From SCQX01 sp035720945 (lineage in GTDB: Bacteria; Pseudomonadota; Gammaproteobacteria; Burkholderiales; Burkholderiaceae_B): a stretch of DNA of 47,426 nucleotides. A program made the position numbers and the translations under genes. The stretch is from positions 1 through 47,426 of the forward strand of contig DASTNK010000017.1 of NCBI GenBank assembly GCA_035720945.1. The letters run 5' to 3'. Shown here one piece after another: positions 7,553-15,224 of this stretch (positions are counted from its first letter, which is position 1; every line of letters starts with the position of its first letter). The notes below the pieces were generated by a model. The model ran no database searches. It had not been told where the DNA came from and saw nothing but the letters and a program-made list of their open reading frames with translations.

Positions 7553-8758
7553 TCAGCCCTCCGATTCCGCCTCGATGTCGTGCCGATGCACGTCGTGGGT
7601 GATGAATCCGGATACGTTGTCGGGCATCCGCAAATACTCGGGCTTGGCCAGCGTGGCCCGGATATCGGCCAGACCGCTGGCCCAGTGATCGCGCATGGTG
7701 GCCAGCCCGAACTGGTAGTCCTTGTAGTACTGCTCGTACGGTTTGTCCCGGTATATCAAATGAACGACGTTGTACCGCTTGAGGCAGGACATCTCTTCGG
7801 CCAAGTGGGCGTAGCGGTCCTGTGCGCGTTGGTCGGGAGGGATCTTGTCCAGCAAATACGCCAGCATGTGCCGCAGGTGTTGCAACCGGTGCATGTCTTC
7901 GGTGATCAGCCGCGTGCGGCTGGAGTACTGGATTTCCTTGACCCGGTCGGAGACTTCGCTCATGTTGGCCGGCGCCCGGCCGCGCGCGCTCCATAGGTCC
8001 ACCTGGAATGCCAGGGTGTCTTTCTGAGGACGGGATTCCAGCACGTAGGACAGCGGCGTGTTCGAGACCAGGCCGCCATCCCAGTAGTACTCGCCATCGA
8101 TTTCGATGGCGGGGAAGGCCGGTGGCAGGGCGCCCGATGCCATGAAGTGGCGGGGCTCCAGGCGCGTTCTGGCATTGTCGAAATACACGAAGTTGCCCGT
8201 ACGGACATTCACAGCACCGACGGACACGCGATGGGTGCCGGCGTTGATCAGATCGAAATCGCACAGGCGTTCCAGCGTATCGTGCAGCGCGTGGGTGTCG
8301 TAGTAGCTGGCGGTGCCCGGGTCGCCTGGGGTCGTCATGGCCGGTGGCGGCATGCGTGGCCGGAAAAACCCCCGCTGACCGCCCAGCACGGCGCCTGCAG
8401 CGTGCAGCGCGCTCATGTTGCGGCGCACGGTGTCATTCATGTTGAAGAGGCTTTGTTCCCAGAACGGATTCATGGCCAGGCCAAGGTTCGGCTGACAGAT
8501 GGTTTCCCAGAATTCCGTCAGGCGGGCCACCCGTTTTTCAGGTGGGTTGCCGGCGATGAGGGCAGTGTTCAGCGCGCCAATCGAAATGCCGGAAAGACAA
8601 TCGGGTTCGATGCCGGCTTCGGCTAGCCCCTGGTAGACCCCCGCCTGGTAGGCGCCCAGCGCACCACCGCCTTGCAGCACGAGCGCCACGGTTTCGTAAG
8701 GGGGCAGGGCGGGCCGGACGGTGTCGTGGACGGCGGGCGTCTTTCGGGGGGTCGTCAT
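7553..8758 (-). CDS. Patatin-like phospholipase with C-terminal DUF3734-type region
   Basis: The 401-residue protein shows the patatin catalytic dyad. The oxyanion loop is GGGALGAYQ (30-38), the nucleophile elbow is GISIG with Ser59, and the catalytic aspartate is in WDGG (Asp227). The region after about residue 245 resembles the DUF3734 domain often fused to bacterial patatins. Members hydrolyse acyl esters of phospholipids or other lipids; the natural substrate is unknown. No signal peptide is visible, so it should be cytosolic or membrane-associated. I chose the ATG at 8758 because it overlaps the TGA of the upstream LysR gene (ATGA), indicating translational coupling. A longer open frame extending to 9700 only runs through the LysR gene in another frame. 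Confidence 0.9.
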   Translation of the reverse strand: MTTPRKTPAVHDTVRPALPPYETVALVLQGGGALGAYQAGVYQGLAEAGIEPDCLSGISIGALNTALIAGNPPEKRVARLTEFWETICQPNLGLAMNPFWEQSLFNMNDTVRRNMSALHAAGAVLGGQRGFFRPRMPPPAMTTPGDPGTASYYDTHALHDTLERLCDFDLINAGTHRVSVGAVNVRTGNFVYFDNARTRLEPRHFMASGALPPAFPAIEIDGEYYWDGGLVSNTPLSYVLESRPQKDTLAFQVDLWSARGRAPANMSEVSDRVKEIQYSSRTRLITEDMHRLQHLRHMLAYLLDKIPPDQRAQDRYAHLAEEMSCLKRYNVVHLIYRDKPYEQYYKDYQFGLATMRDHWASGLADIRATLAKPEYLRMPDNVSGFITHDVHRHDIEAESEG

Positions 8759-9660
8759 GAGTCGCTCCAGGTCGTGAGGTTGGGTTCCAGGCTGCGCACG
8801 AAGGCCTCGATGAGCGCGCCGCGGTAGCGCGCTTTGTGCAGAATCAGGGACAAGCGGCGCTGCAGGGCCAGGAAAGGTGTGTCCAGAACTGCCAGGCGGC
8901 CCGTGGCGACGGCGTCCACCGTCGCCGCGCCGGGCAGGCAGGCGATGCCCAGTCCGGCGATGACAGCTTGTTTGATGGCTTCGACCTGCCCGAGTTCCAA
9001 CAGAATGCGTCCCGGGGGCAGGCTGGCCATGAGGGTTTCGGATTGTGTGCGCATGGCCGAACCCGGCTCTCGCAGGATCCAGGCGGCCTCCGCGAAATCC
9101 GAGGGACGCAGGCGCCGCCGGCGAACCAGCGGGTGATCGGGCGCCGCACACACTTGCAAGTCGTCGTTGCGCCACGGCAGCGTGTCGATCTCGGGATGGT
9201 TCACGGGGCCTTCCACGCAACCCACATCGATACGGTGTTCCAGAACGCCCGCGACGGTGGTGCGCGTGTTTTCGACACTGACGCTGAGCGACACGCCGGG
9301 GTGGCGCCGCACGAACGCGCCCAGCAACTCGCCCACCAGATAGTTGCCAATGGTGTTGCTGGCGCCCACGCGCAGTTCGCCCGATAGGGCGTGCGTGTGT
9401 TCGTCGGGCTCGCGCAGCATCTCGTGCATGCGCTCCACGACCTCCTGGGCGGCGGGCAAGAGTTCTTTGCCGCGTGTGCTCAGGTGCAGCCTGCCGCGGA
9501 TGCGATCGAACAGCGGCGCGCCGATTTGACGTTCGAGTTCCGACAGAGCCATGCTGACCGCGGGCTGCGTGACTGACAGGCGAGTGGCGGCGGCGCGTAC
9601 GCTGCCTGCGCTGGCCACAGCCACGAAAACCTCGAGTTGGCGTATGCTGATCCCGATCAT
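8755..9660 (-). CDS. LysR-family transcriptional regulator
   Basis: The 301-residue protein has the standard architecture: an N-terminal winged helix-turn-helix (RQLEVFVAVASAGSVRAAA, then TQPAVSMALSELERQIG, about 7-48) and a two-subdomain effector-binding region (about 92-295). It resembles CysB/CbbR-like LTTRs of the type that sense small metabolites; the ligand is unknown. It is divergent from the phosphonate monoester hydrolase-like gene across only 38 bp and co-transcribed with the patatin gene (4-bp overlap). The enzyme and the lipase are therefore the obvious targets. Confidence 0.92.
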   Translation of the reverse strand: MIGISIRQLEVFVAVASAGSVRAAATRLSVTQPAVSMALSELERQIGAPLFDRIRGRLHLSTRGKELLPAAQEVVERMHEMLREPDEHTHALSGELRVGASNTIGNYLVGELLGAFVRRHPGVSLSVSVENTRTTVAGVLEHRIDVGCVEGPVNHPEIDTLPWRNDDLQVCAAPDHPLVRRRRLRPSDFAEAAWILREPGSAMRTQSETLMASLPPGRILLELGQVEAIKQAVIAGLGIACLPGAATVDAVATGRLAVLDTPFLALQRRLSLILHKARYRGALIEAFVRSLEPNLTTWSDS

Positions 9661-9671
9661 CAGTGGATTTT

Positions 9672-9686
9672 ATATGTAATTGGTAT
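9672..9686. promoter_or_regulatory. Possible LysR box in a 38-bp divergent intergenic region
   Basis: The sequence ATATGTAATTGGTAT contains the T-N11-A core of LysR boxes inside an imperfect ATA-N9-TAT dyad. It lies between the two divergent starts (9660 and 9699). The space is so short that the promoters must overlap each other or the coding regions. This is a weak motif on its own; the context gives it some value. Confidence 0.35.
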
Positions 9687-9698
9687 CGGGATAACCTC

Positions 9699-11261
9699 AT
9701 GCGATCTGTTCAGAACGTGCTGTTCATCATGGCCGACCAGTTGCGCGCAGACCATCTGGCCTGTTATGGGCACCCACGCATCCGCACGCCGCACATCGAT
9801 GCGCTGGCCCGGCGCGGCGTGCGTTTCGAGCGGGCTTTCGTCAATTCCGGTGTATGCGGTCCGTCGCGCATGAGCTATTACACCGGGCGCTATCCCTCCA
9901 CGCATGGCGCAACCTGGAATCGCGTACCGTTGTCGGTGGGCGAGCTCACACTGGGCGATTACCTGCGGGAACACCAGTTGACTCTCGCCCTGGCGGGGAA
10001 GACCCACGTCATGCCGGACAACGCCGGCCTCGCGCGCCTGCATCTGGATGGGGGCTCCGAGCTTGGGCGCCTGTTGCGCGCCGGCGGCTTCGAGGAAGTC
10101 GATCGCTACGACGGGCACAGCAAGCCTGGGGCGGAAAGCGGCTATCCCGCCTATTTGCGTCGGCACGGCTACGCGTCCGACGACCCCTGGTCGGACTTCG
10201 TGATCTCCGCGCGGGATGCCTCGGGCCAGGTCGTCAGTGGCTGGCACATGCGCAACGCGGGGTTGCCGGCGCTGGTTGACGAGCGCCATTCCGAAACGGC
10301 CTACATGACGGATCAGGCGCTGGCGTTCATGAAGAAGAAGGGCGACGAACCATGGGTGCTGCACCTGAGCTATGTGAAGCCGCATTGGCCCTACCTGGCG
10401 CCTGCGCCGTACCACGCACTTTATGGTGTCGATGATTGCCTGCCGGTGGTGCGCAACGAGGCCGAGAAGCAGGATGCACACCCGGTTGTCGCGGCGTATC
10501 GACAGCAAGAGGAAAGCCAAAGCTTCACGCTGGACGAATGCATCCGGGCGGTGCGCCCGACCTATCAGGGGTTGATCACCCAGCTCGACGATCACCTGGG
10601 GCGGTTGTTCGACTATATGGAGGGGGCCGGCCTCATGCGCAACACGCTGGTCATCCTGTGCTCCGACCACGGGGATTTCCTGGGAGATCATTGGTTGGGT
10701 GAGAAGGAGCTGTTCTACGACGTGGTGCAGCGCGTGCCGCTCATCGTGGTCGATCCGTCCGCCGCCGCCGACGCCACGCGGGGGCGGGCGGAGTCCCGCT
10801 TGGTCGAGTCGGTGGACATCGTGCCCACCGTGCTCGAATCCCTGGGTATTCCGTTGCCGTGGCATCGGCTGGAAGGCCGCAGCCTGTCGCCGCTGTTGCA
10901 TGACCAATCCGTGGCGTGGCGCGATTGTGTGTTCTCCGAACTGGATTACAGCTATCGCCTGGCGCGGGTGCTCACGGGCAAGACACCCTTCAACGCGCGG
11001 GGGTGGTCCGCGCGCACCGACCGCTGGCTGTACGTCTATTGGCTGGATGAGCCGGAGCAGCTCTACGACCTGCGCGACGATCCCGATCAGTTCCATGATC
11101 TGGGGCGTGACCCGGATCACGAAGAGGCCCGCCGCGCCATGAAGGCGCGCCTCTTCGACTGGTTCGCGGGCTTGAAGCACCGGGCCACGGTCACGGCTGA
11201 ATCGGTCGAGAAGGGCACCAACGCTTACAAGAAGGCCGGTGTGTTCTACGGGCAGTGGTAG
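9699..11261 (+). CDS. Sulfatase-superfamily hydrolase, phosphonate monoester hydrolase-like
   Basis: This is a 520-residue alkaline phosphatase/sulfatase fold enzyme. The N-terminal metal site is MADQLRAD (Asp13), and the formylglycine signature is CGPSR (Cys53), with Ser or Cys to be converted to formylglycine. The second metal site is CSDHGDFLGDH near residue 318. Extended similarity in LHLSYVKPHWPYLAPAPYH and YQGLITQLDDHLGRLF is what I remember of phosphonate monoester hydrolases and choline-sulfatase relatives, so a phosphodiester/phosphonate monoester or sulfate ester hydrolase is inferred. I chose the ATG at 9699 because the core begins there; the frame remains open to 9663. No secretion signal is seen. 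Divergent LysR and patatin genes suggest a shared regulon. Confidence 0.88.
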   Translation: MRSVQNVLFIMADQLRADHLACYGHPRIRTPHIDALARRGVRFERAFVNSGVCGPSRMSYYTGRYPSTHGATWNRVPLSVGELTLGDYLREHQLTLALAGKTHVMPDNAGLARLHLDGGSELGRLLRAGGFEEVDRYDGHSKPGAESGYPAYLRRHGYASDDPWSDFVISARDASGQVVSGWHMRNAGLPALVDERHSETAYMTDQALAFMKKKGDEPWVLHLSYVKPHWPYLAPAPYHALYGVDDCLPVVRNEAEKQDAHPVVAAYRQQEESQSFTLDECIRAVRPTYQGLITQLDDHLGRLFDYMEGAGLMRNTLVILCSDHGDFLGDHWLGEKELFYDVVQRVPLIVVDPSAAADATRGRAESRLVESVDIVPTVLESLGIPLPWHRLEGRSLSPLLHDQSVAWRDCVFSELDYSYRLARVLTGKTPFNARGWSARTDRWLYVYWLDEPEQLYDLRDDPDQFHDLGRDPDHEEARRAMKARLFDWFAGLKHRATVTAESVEKGTNAYKKAGVFYGQW

Positions 11262-11360
11262 CGCGGCCATCGCCAGGGCTTGCGCCTTGCCTGACATCGA
11301 TCCCGGCTGGTTTATTGTCCGAAGAACTTCCAGTTCAGGACGCTGGTGTTTGTCGGGCGC

Positions 11361-11735
11361 TCAGGTGAGCCACGACATCGGATTGTGCGCCAGCGCCACC
11401 CCCACGATGTAAAAGAAAATGGCGATGGCGATCAGGGCCGCCACGGCGCGGGTCGAGGCGGTCTTGCCGCGCTTGATGGCAACGGTGCCCACCCCGATGT
11501 AAAACACCAACGCGATGATCTTGGCCACTATCCAGGTTTGCAACCCGCCCAGCATCACTGTGAGGATGATGCCGCACACCAGCAGGACGGTATCGATGAC
11601 GTGCGGCAGCACTTTCACGATGCGTAGCTGCAGCCGGCTCGAACCTGTGACCGACCACCACGCCCGCACCACGAAAAAGATGATGCTCAGGGTGGCGGCG
11701 CTGATGTGCAGGTGCTTGACGAGTTGGAAGTACAT
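11361..11735 (-). CDS. SirB2-family small membrane protein
   Basis: The 124-residue protein has four predicted transmembrane helices (about 8-28, 45-65, 69-88, 97-118). It carries the SirB2 hallmarks KHLHISAATLSIIFFVVR and LPHVIDTVLLVCGIILT. The family was named after a Salmonella gene affecting invasion-gene expression, but its biochemical role is unknown. Conserved His near the N-terminus and in LPHVID might bind a cofactor; this is inference. It lies 80 bp downstream of the ABC exporter on the same strand and may be co-transcribed. Confidence 0.85.
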   Translation of the reverse strand: MYFQLVKHLHISAATLSIIFFVVRAWWSVTGSSRLQLRIVKVLPHVIDTVLLVCGIILTVMLGGLQTWIVAKIIALVFYIGVGTVAIKRGKTASTRAVAALIAIAIFFYIVGVALAHNPMSWLT

Positions 11736-11815
11736 GACGATTTGTGGTTATCCCGTTGACGTTGGGTGCCCAAGGCCGGGGCGGGCGGATTCCATTACCG
11801 TGGAATCCATCGATC

Positions 11816-13780
11816 CTACTGCAGGACCCACCGACCCTCTCCCTGAAGAATGAGCTGGCGCACATGGTGCGGCACCAGGGTGCTGCGATGGCCAACACTG
11901 ACCAGGATGGTGTTGGGCAGTAGTTCGCGCACGAGCCGGTACATGGCGTCTTCCAACCCCTCATCCATGGCCGACGTGGCCTCGTCCAGAAACGCCGCCA
12001 GCGGCGCGGCGAGGAGCAGGCGACCGAACGCCAACCGCTGCTGTTCCCCCAGCGACAGAATGCGGCCCCAGTCGGCCACTTCGTCCAGTCGGTCGGTCAA
12101 GTGCCCGAGATGGATTCGAGTGAGGATCTCGGCGGCCTTGCCTTGGGTATCGACGGGGGGCGGGTCATTGATTGGAACCAGCGCGTTCGTTGCCGTCGGG
12201 GATGACAGGGCGTCGGCCGTGCGAAATGAAACCTCCGGCAGCGCGTGGCTCTGGCGGTCCAGCGTCTTGCGCGTGAACCCGGCGCGGGCCAGATCCTGCT
12301 CGAGATTGCCCTCCGAAGCGGGGGTTGCCATGCCGTCATGCAAGACTTGGTTGGGGTAGTACAGCGCGTCGCGCAGACTGCCCAATGGCAGATAGGGCTT
12401 CTGCGAAAGGAAAAGCGCACTGTGCTCTGGCCGGATGATATCGCCTGAGCAGTAGGGCCAAAGGCCGGCCACCGCGCGCAGCAGGGTGGTCTTGCCAGCA
12501 CCTGATGGTCCGCGGATCAGCAGTGGCGTGTTGGCGCGCGCCTCGAGGGTGAGCCGCTCGAGCAGCACGCGACCCGCCGGGGTCGTGATGGTCAGGTCGC
12601 GCAGGGCGATCAGGGCGCCTTCCTCACGCACATCGGGTTCGGGCAGCGAATACGATTCGATGATGGCCGACGAGAAGCCGGTCAGACGGCTCAGGGTGGC
12701 GCGATACGCCGCGAAACTGTCATACGCGTTGCGGAAGAATGACAGGTTGCTCTGCAATTGCCCGAAGGCCTGGGCGGTCTGGATCAGGTCTCCCAGTGTG
12801 ATCTGCTTGGTGAAGAAGCGCTGGGCCTGCAGGATGAACGGGAACACCACGGCGGTTTGCGAGATGGCGAAGTTGAATCCCAGGAATTTCAACGACCGGT
12901 ACACGATGGCCCATGCGTTGCTGATGACCTGTCCGAACCGGCTTCTCAACAGCGCGCCTTCAACGCGCTCGCCCGCATAGAAGGCGATGCTTTCCGCGTA
13001 TTCGCGCATGCGCACCAAAGCGTAACGATAGTCGGCGTTGAAGCGCTCGTTCAGGAAGTTCAGCAGAATCAGCGGGCGGCCAATGCGTATGGCGAAATAA
13101 GTGGCAATGATGACGTACACGAACACCAGGAACACCATGGCTCGCGGAATGCTCACTCCGAACAGATTCAGCGGCCCGGACAGATTCCACAGGATGAGGG
13201 TGAAGGCAAAGGTGGATACCAGTGCGTTGACCAGACCCATGGACAGGCTGAGGGACGTTTGCACAAAGCCGGCCACGTCCTGTTGGATACGCTGGTCGGG
13301 GTTCTCGACTGGGGTGTCCAGGTACTGCGTGCGGAAGTAGGCGCGCTTCTCGAGCCACCGGCTGAGCAGTCTTTCGTTGAGCCAGACGCGCCAGTGGATG
13401 GTGAACGCCTGCTGCACATAGAATTCGATCAGCGAACGTATGACGTGCGTGGTGGCCAGTATGCCGAACACCAGCATGGCGAACCAGAAGCCCGCTTCGT
13501 CGAGCTTCTGCAGCGAGCTGTACATGCTGTTGTACCAGTTGGAGAACAGCACATCGAGGCGCACCGCGCCCAGGGTCAGCAGCAGTATGACGGCGACCAC
13601 CGCAACGGGCCGCCAGTTGCGTCGCGACGTGAAATACGCCCCGGAAATATCCCAGAACTGGCGCCCCCAGACGGTGAAGCGGGCCACCGCCCAGACCGCC
13701 ACGCAGAACAGGATCGCGGTGATGATGTAGGCTTTCAGCAGCCAGATGGCGCTGTCGATCAACTGGTGGTTCCAGTCCAT
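11816..13780 (-). CDS. SbmA/YddA-type ABC transporter (fused permease and ATPase)
   Basis: The 654-residue protein combines an N-terminal ABC_membrane_2 (SbmA/BacA-like) six-helix region (about 1-350, with ENPDQRIQQD at 159-168) and a C-terminal ATPase. ATPase motifs are Walker A GPSGAGKTT (424-432), Q-loop LSQKPYLPLGSLRDALYYP (458-476), signature LSLGEQQR (575-582), Walker B AAFLDEATSAMDE (595-607) and the switch SVGHR (628-632). Relatives move vitamin B12, peptides or unknown substrates. Between Q-loop and signature there is a low-similarity insertion (about 508-548) containing a Pro/Asp-rich stretch. I prefer the ATG at 13780, which has a GGAG ribosome-binding site; a GTG at 13849 would add 23 residues. 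Confidence 0.9.
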   Translation of the reverse strand: MDWNHQLIDSAIWLLKAYIITAILFCVAVWAVARFTVWGRQFWDISGAYFTSRRNWRPVAVVAVILLLTLGAVRLDVLFSNWYNSMYSSLQKLDEAGFWFAMLVFGILATTHVIRSLIEFYVQQAFTIHWRVWLNERLLSRWLEKRAYFRTQYLDTPVENPDQRIQQDVAGFVQTSLSLSMGLVNALVSTFAFTLILWNLSGPLNLFGVSIPRAMVFLVFVYVIIATYFAIRIGRPLILLNFLNERFNADYRYALVRMREYAESIAFYAGERVEGALLRSRFGQVISNAWAIVYRSLKFLGFNFAISQTAVVFPFILQAQRFFTKQITLGDLIQTAQAFGQLQSNLSFFRNAYDSFAAYRATLSRLTGFSSAIIESYSLPEPDVREEGALIALRDLTITTPAGRVLLERLTLEARANTPLLIRGPSGAGKTTLLRAVAGLWPYCSGDIIRPEHSALFLSQKPYLPLGSLRDALYYPNQVLHDGMATPASEGNLEQDLARAGFTRKTLDRQSHALPEVSFRTADALSSPTATNALVPINDPPPVDTQGKAAEILTRIHLGHLTDRLDEVADWGRILSLGEQQRLAFGRLLLAAPLAAFLDEATSAMDEGLEDAMYRLVRELLPNTILVSVGHRSTLVPHHVRQLILQGEGRWVLQ

Positions 13781-13848
13781 GGAGTCTCCGGTGTGAGCGC
13801 GGCACGCGCCGTCGAGTGGCATTCTGGATGAAAAGACCGGTTTGTTCA

Positions 13849-13864
13849 CCCAGGGTTCCCTGGG
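13849..13864. promoter_or_regulatory. GC-rich palindrome between the ABC exporter and tautomerase genes
   Basis: CCCAGGG-TT-CCCTGGG is a perfect 7-2-7 palindrome, extended by GTTC on the left (13844-13847) and GAAC on the right (13864-13867). It sits in the 225-bp divergent intergenic region, 68 bases before the exporter start. It could be an operator. The two-base loop makes it a poor RNA hairpin. Confidence 0.35.
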
Positions 13865-14005
13865 AACGCCATGAATCCGAGGGTTTGTTCAGGGCGTCCC
13901 TTGCGCATTGTACGGGGGTGCGGGCGGGTTGTCGGCGTTTGCCTGTCCCGCCGCCCCGGGGCCATAATGACAGCTCCGTCTGAAACTCATCTGGAACTCG
14001 AAAAC

Positions 14006-14380
14006 ATGCCTTACGTCACCATCACGTCCAGCCGCGGGCTGTCCACGGAGCAGAAAAAAAACCTGTTGCAGCATTCCAGCGACGCGGTCGTGCAGAGCAT
14101 CGGCGCGCCGTTACCCAGTGTTCGCGTCATGCTGCACGAGCTGCCTGACGGACACTATCTCAACGGGGGCAGTTTCGACACGCGCGCGTTGATGTTCGAG
14201 GTCGATTTCATCATCGGCCGCACCGACGACCAGAAGGCGGCGCTCGTCGCGGCGCTCAGCCACGCGGGGTCCAACGTCACCGGCGTCCCGGAAAATGAAG
14301 TGCGGGTCCGGTTGGTCGATTTTCCCAAGACCAACATGGGCATGGCGGGTGGCGTGACCGCCGATCGCCTGGGGCGTTAA
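14006..14380 (+). CDS. 4-oxalocrotonate tautomerase-family protein
   Basis: The 124-residue protein begins MPYVTITSSRGLS. After Met removal this exposes the catalytic Pro1 of the tautomerase superfamily, which decides the start at 14006 although the frame is open further upstream. The rest (QKKNLLQHSSDAVVQSIGAP, VRVMLHELPDGHYLNGG) fits the longer, about 125-residue members. These enzymes interconvert keto/enol acids or act promiscuously on halogenated or unsaturated acids; the substrate is not readable. An in-frame A-run (A8, 14054-14061) makes the heptamer A AAA AAC. The neighbours (divergent ABC exporter, DUF924 gene) give no pathway hint. Confidence 0.85.
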   Translation: MPYVTITSSRGLSTEQKKNLLQHSSDAVVQSIGAPLPSVRVMLHELPDGHYLNGGSFDTRALMFEVDFIIGRTDDQKAALVAALSHAGSNVTGVPENEVRVRLVDFPKTNMGMAGGVTADRLGR

Positions 14381-14511
14381 CGCCGGGCCCATGCGGGGGC
14401 GGGTTTGCCTGACTTTTAGGGGCCAGTCCGGTGGTGGTATGCTGAAGGCACGAACACCATCTGGATAAGCCGCCCTCGCCCCCCGGGGCACCGACGGCAT
14501 GTGAATGTGCC

Positions 14512-15129
14512 ATGACTCAAGACGCCCAACCTTTGCGGTGGGTGGCACCGGCAAGTGATCCGGCCGATGCCAATGTCTCGAAGCCGGGTAGCCTGAGCGA
14601 AGCGCGCGCGGTAGTGGATTTCTGGCGCGACGCCGGCCCAAAAGCCTGGTTCTCGAAAGACCCTTTGTTCGATCAAGCGTTCCGCAGCCGGTTCTCCGAG
14701 CTGCATTTCGCGGCGGCGCGTCGCGAACGCGACCACTGGCTCAGCGACCCGTACGCCTGCTTGAGCCTCATCCTGCTGCTCGATCAGTTCCCGCGCAACG
14801 CGTTCCGCGGCACGGGGCACATGTACGCCACCGATTCACTGGCGCGTTGTTATGCGCGCGCCGCCGTGAATTTCAAGCATGTGAAGCATCTGGAAGACGT
14901 GCTCAGGCCGTTCGTGTTTCTGCCATTCATGCATTCCGAAAGCCTCGAGGATCAGCGTTATTGTGTGGATCTGTACCGCGATTACGCGCCGCAGAACCTG
15001 ACGCATGCGCAGGAACATTGCAACATCATCCAGCGTTTTGGGCGCTTTCCCCATCGCAATGTGCAATTGGGTCGCGCCACAACACGGGAAGAGCAGCGAT
15101 TCCTGGATAATGGCGGGTTCTCTGGCTGA
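14512..15129 (+). CDS. DUF924-family protein
   Basis: The 205-residue protein matches the DUF924 family: VVDFWRDAGPKAWFSKDPLFD near 31-51, SLILLLDQFPRNAFRGTGHMY near 83-103, FLPFMHSESLEDQ near 138-150 and the C-terminal FGRFPHRNVQLGR near 176-188. The family is helical, tetratricopeptide-like in fold and of unknown function; it is found widely in proteobacteria and eukaryotes. The gene is alone on its strand, convergent with cytX. No conventional ribosome-binding site precedes the ATG. Confidence 0.9.
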   Translation: MTQDAQPLRWVAPASDPADANVSKPGSLSEARAVVDFWRDAGPKAWFSKDPLFDQAFRSRFSELHFAAARRERDHWLSDPYACLSLILLLDQFPRNAFRGTGHMYATDSLARCYARAAVNFKHVKHLEDVLRPFVFLPFMHSESLEDQRYCVDLYRDYAPQNLTHAQEHCNIIQRFGRFPHRNVQLGRATTREEQRFLDNGGFSG

Positions 15130-15224
15130 TTTCCCTTCGCTGGCGGCGAACGCCGGGACGGGGACTCTGTGTGGTCGATTTGGCGGCTTCATGTGTCCGG
15201 GATATCGTGGAGCCTCGTTTTGTT

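Noticed and set aside
7553..9700. A 715-codon open frame reading from the patatin gene through the LysR region
   Set aside because: The upstream 300 codons are an out-of-frame reading of the LysR gene with Arg/Pro/Gly-rich composition; the patatin starts at the ATG overlapping the LysR stop.
9660..11297. A 545-codon open frame antisense to the phosphonate monoester hydrolase-like gene
   Set aside because: It lacks any motif, is complementary to a well-supported enzyme and reflects the rarity of stop codons in GC-rich DNA.
14054..14061. A AAA AAC slippery heptamer in the tautomerase gene
   Set aside because: It fits the -1 frameshift pattern, but no downstream stimulatory structure or overlapping frame of merit is seen; the normal product is complete.
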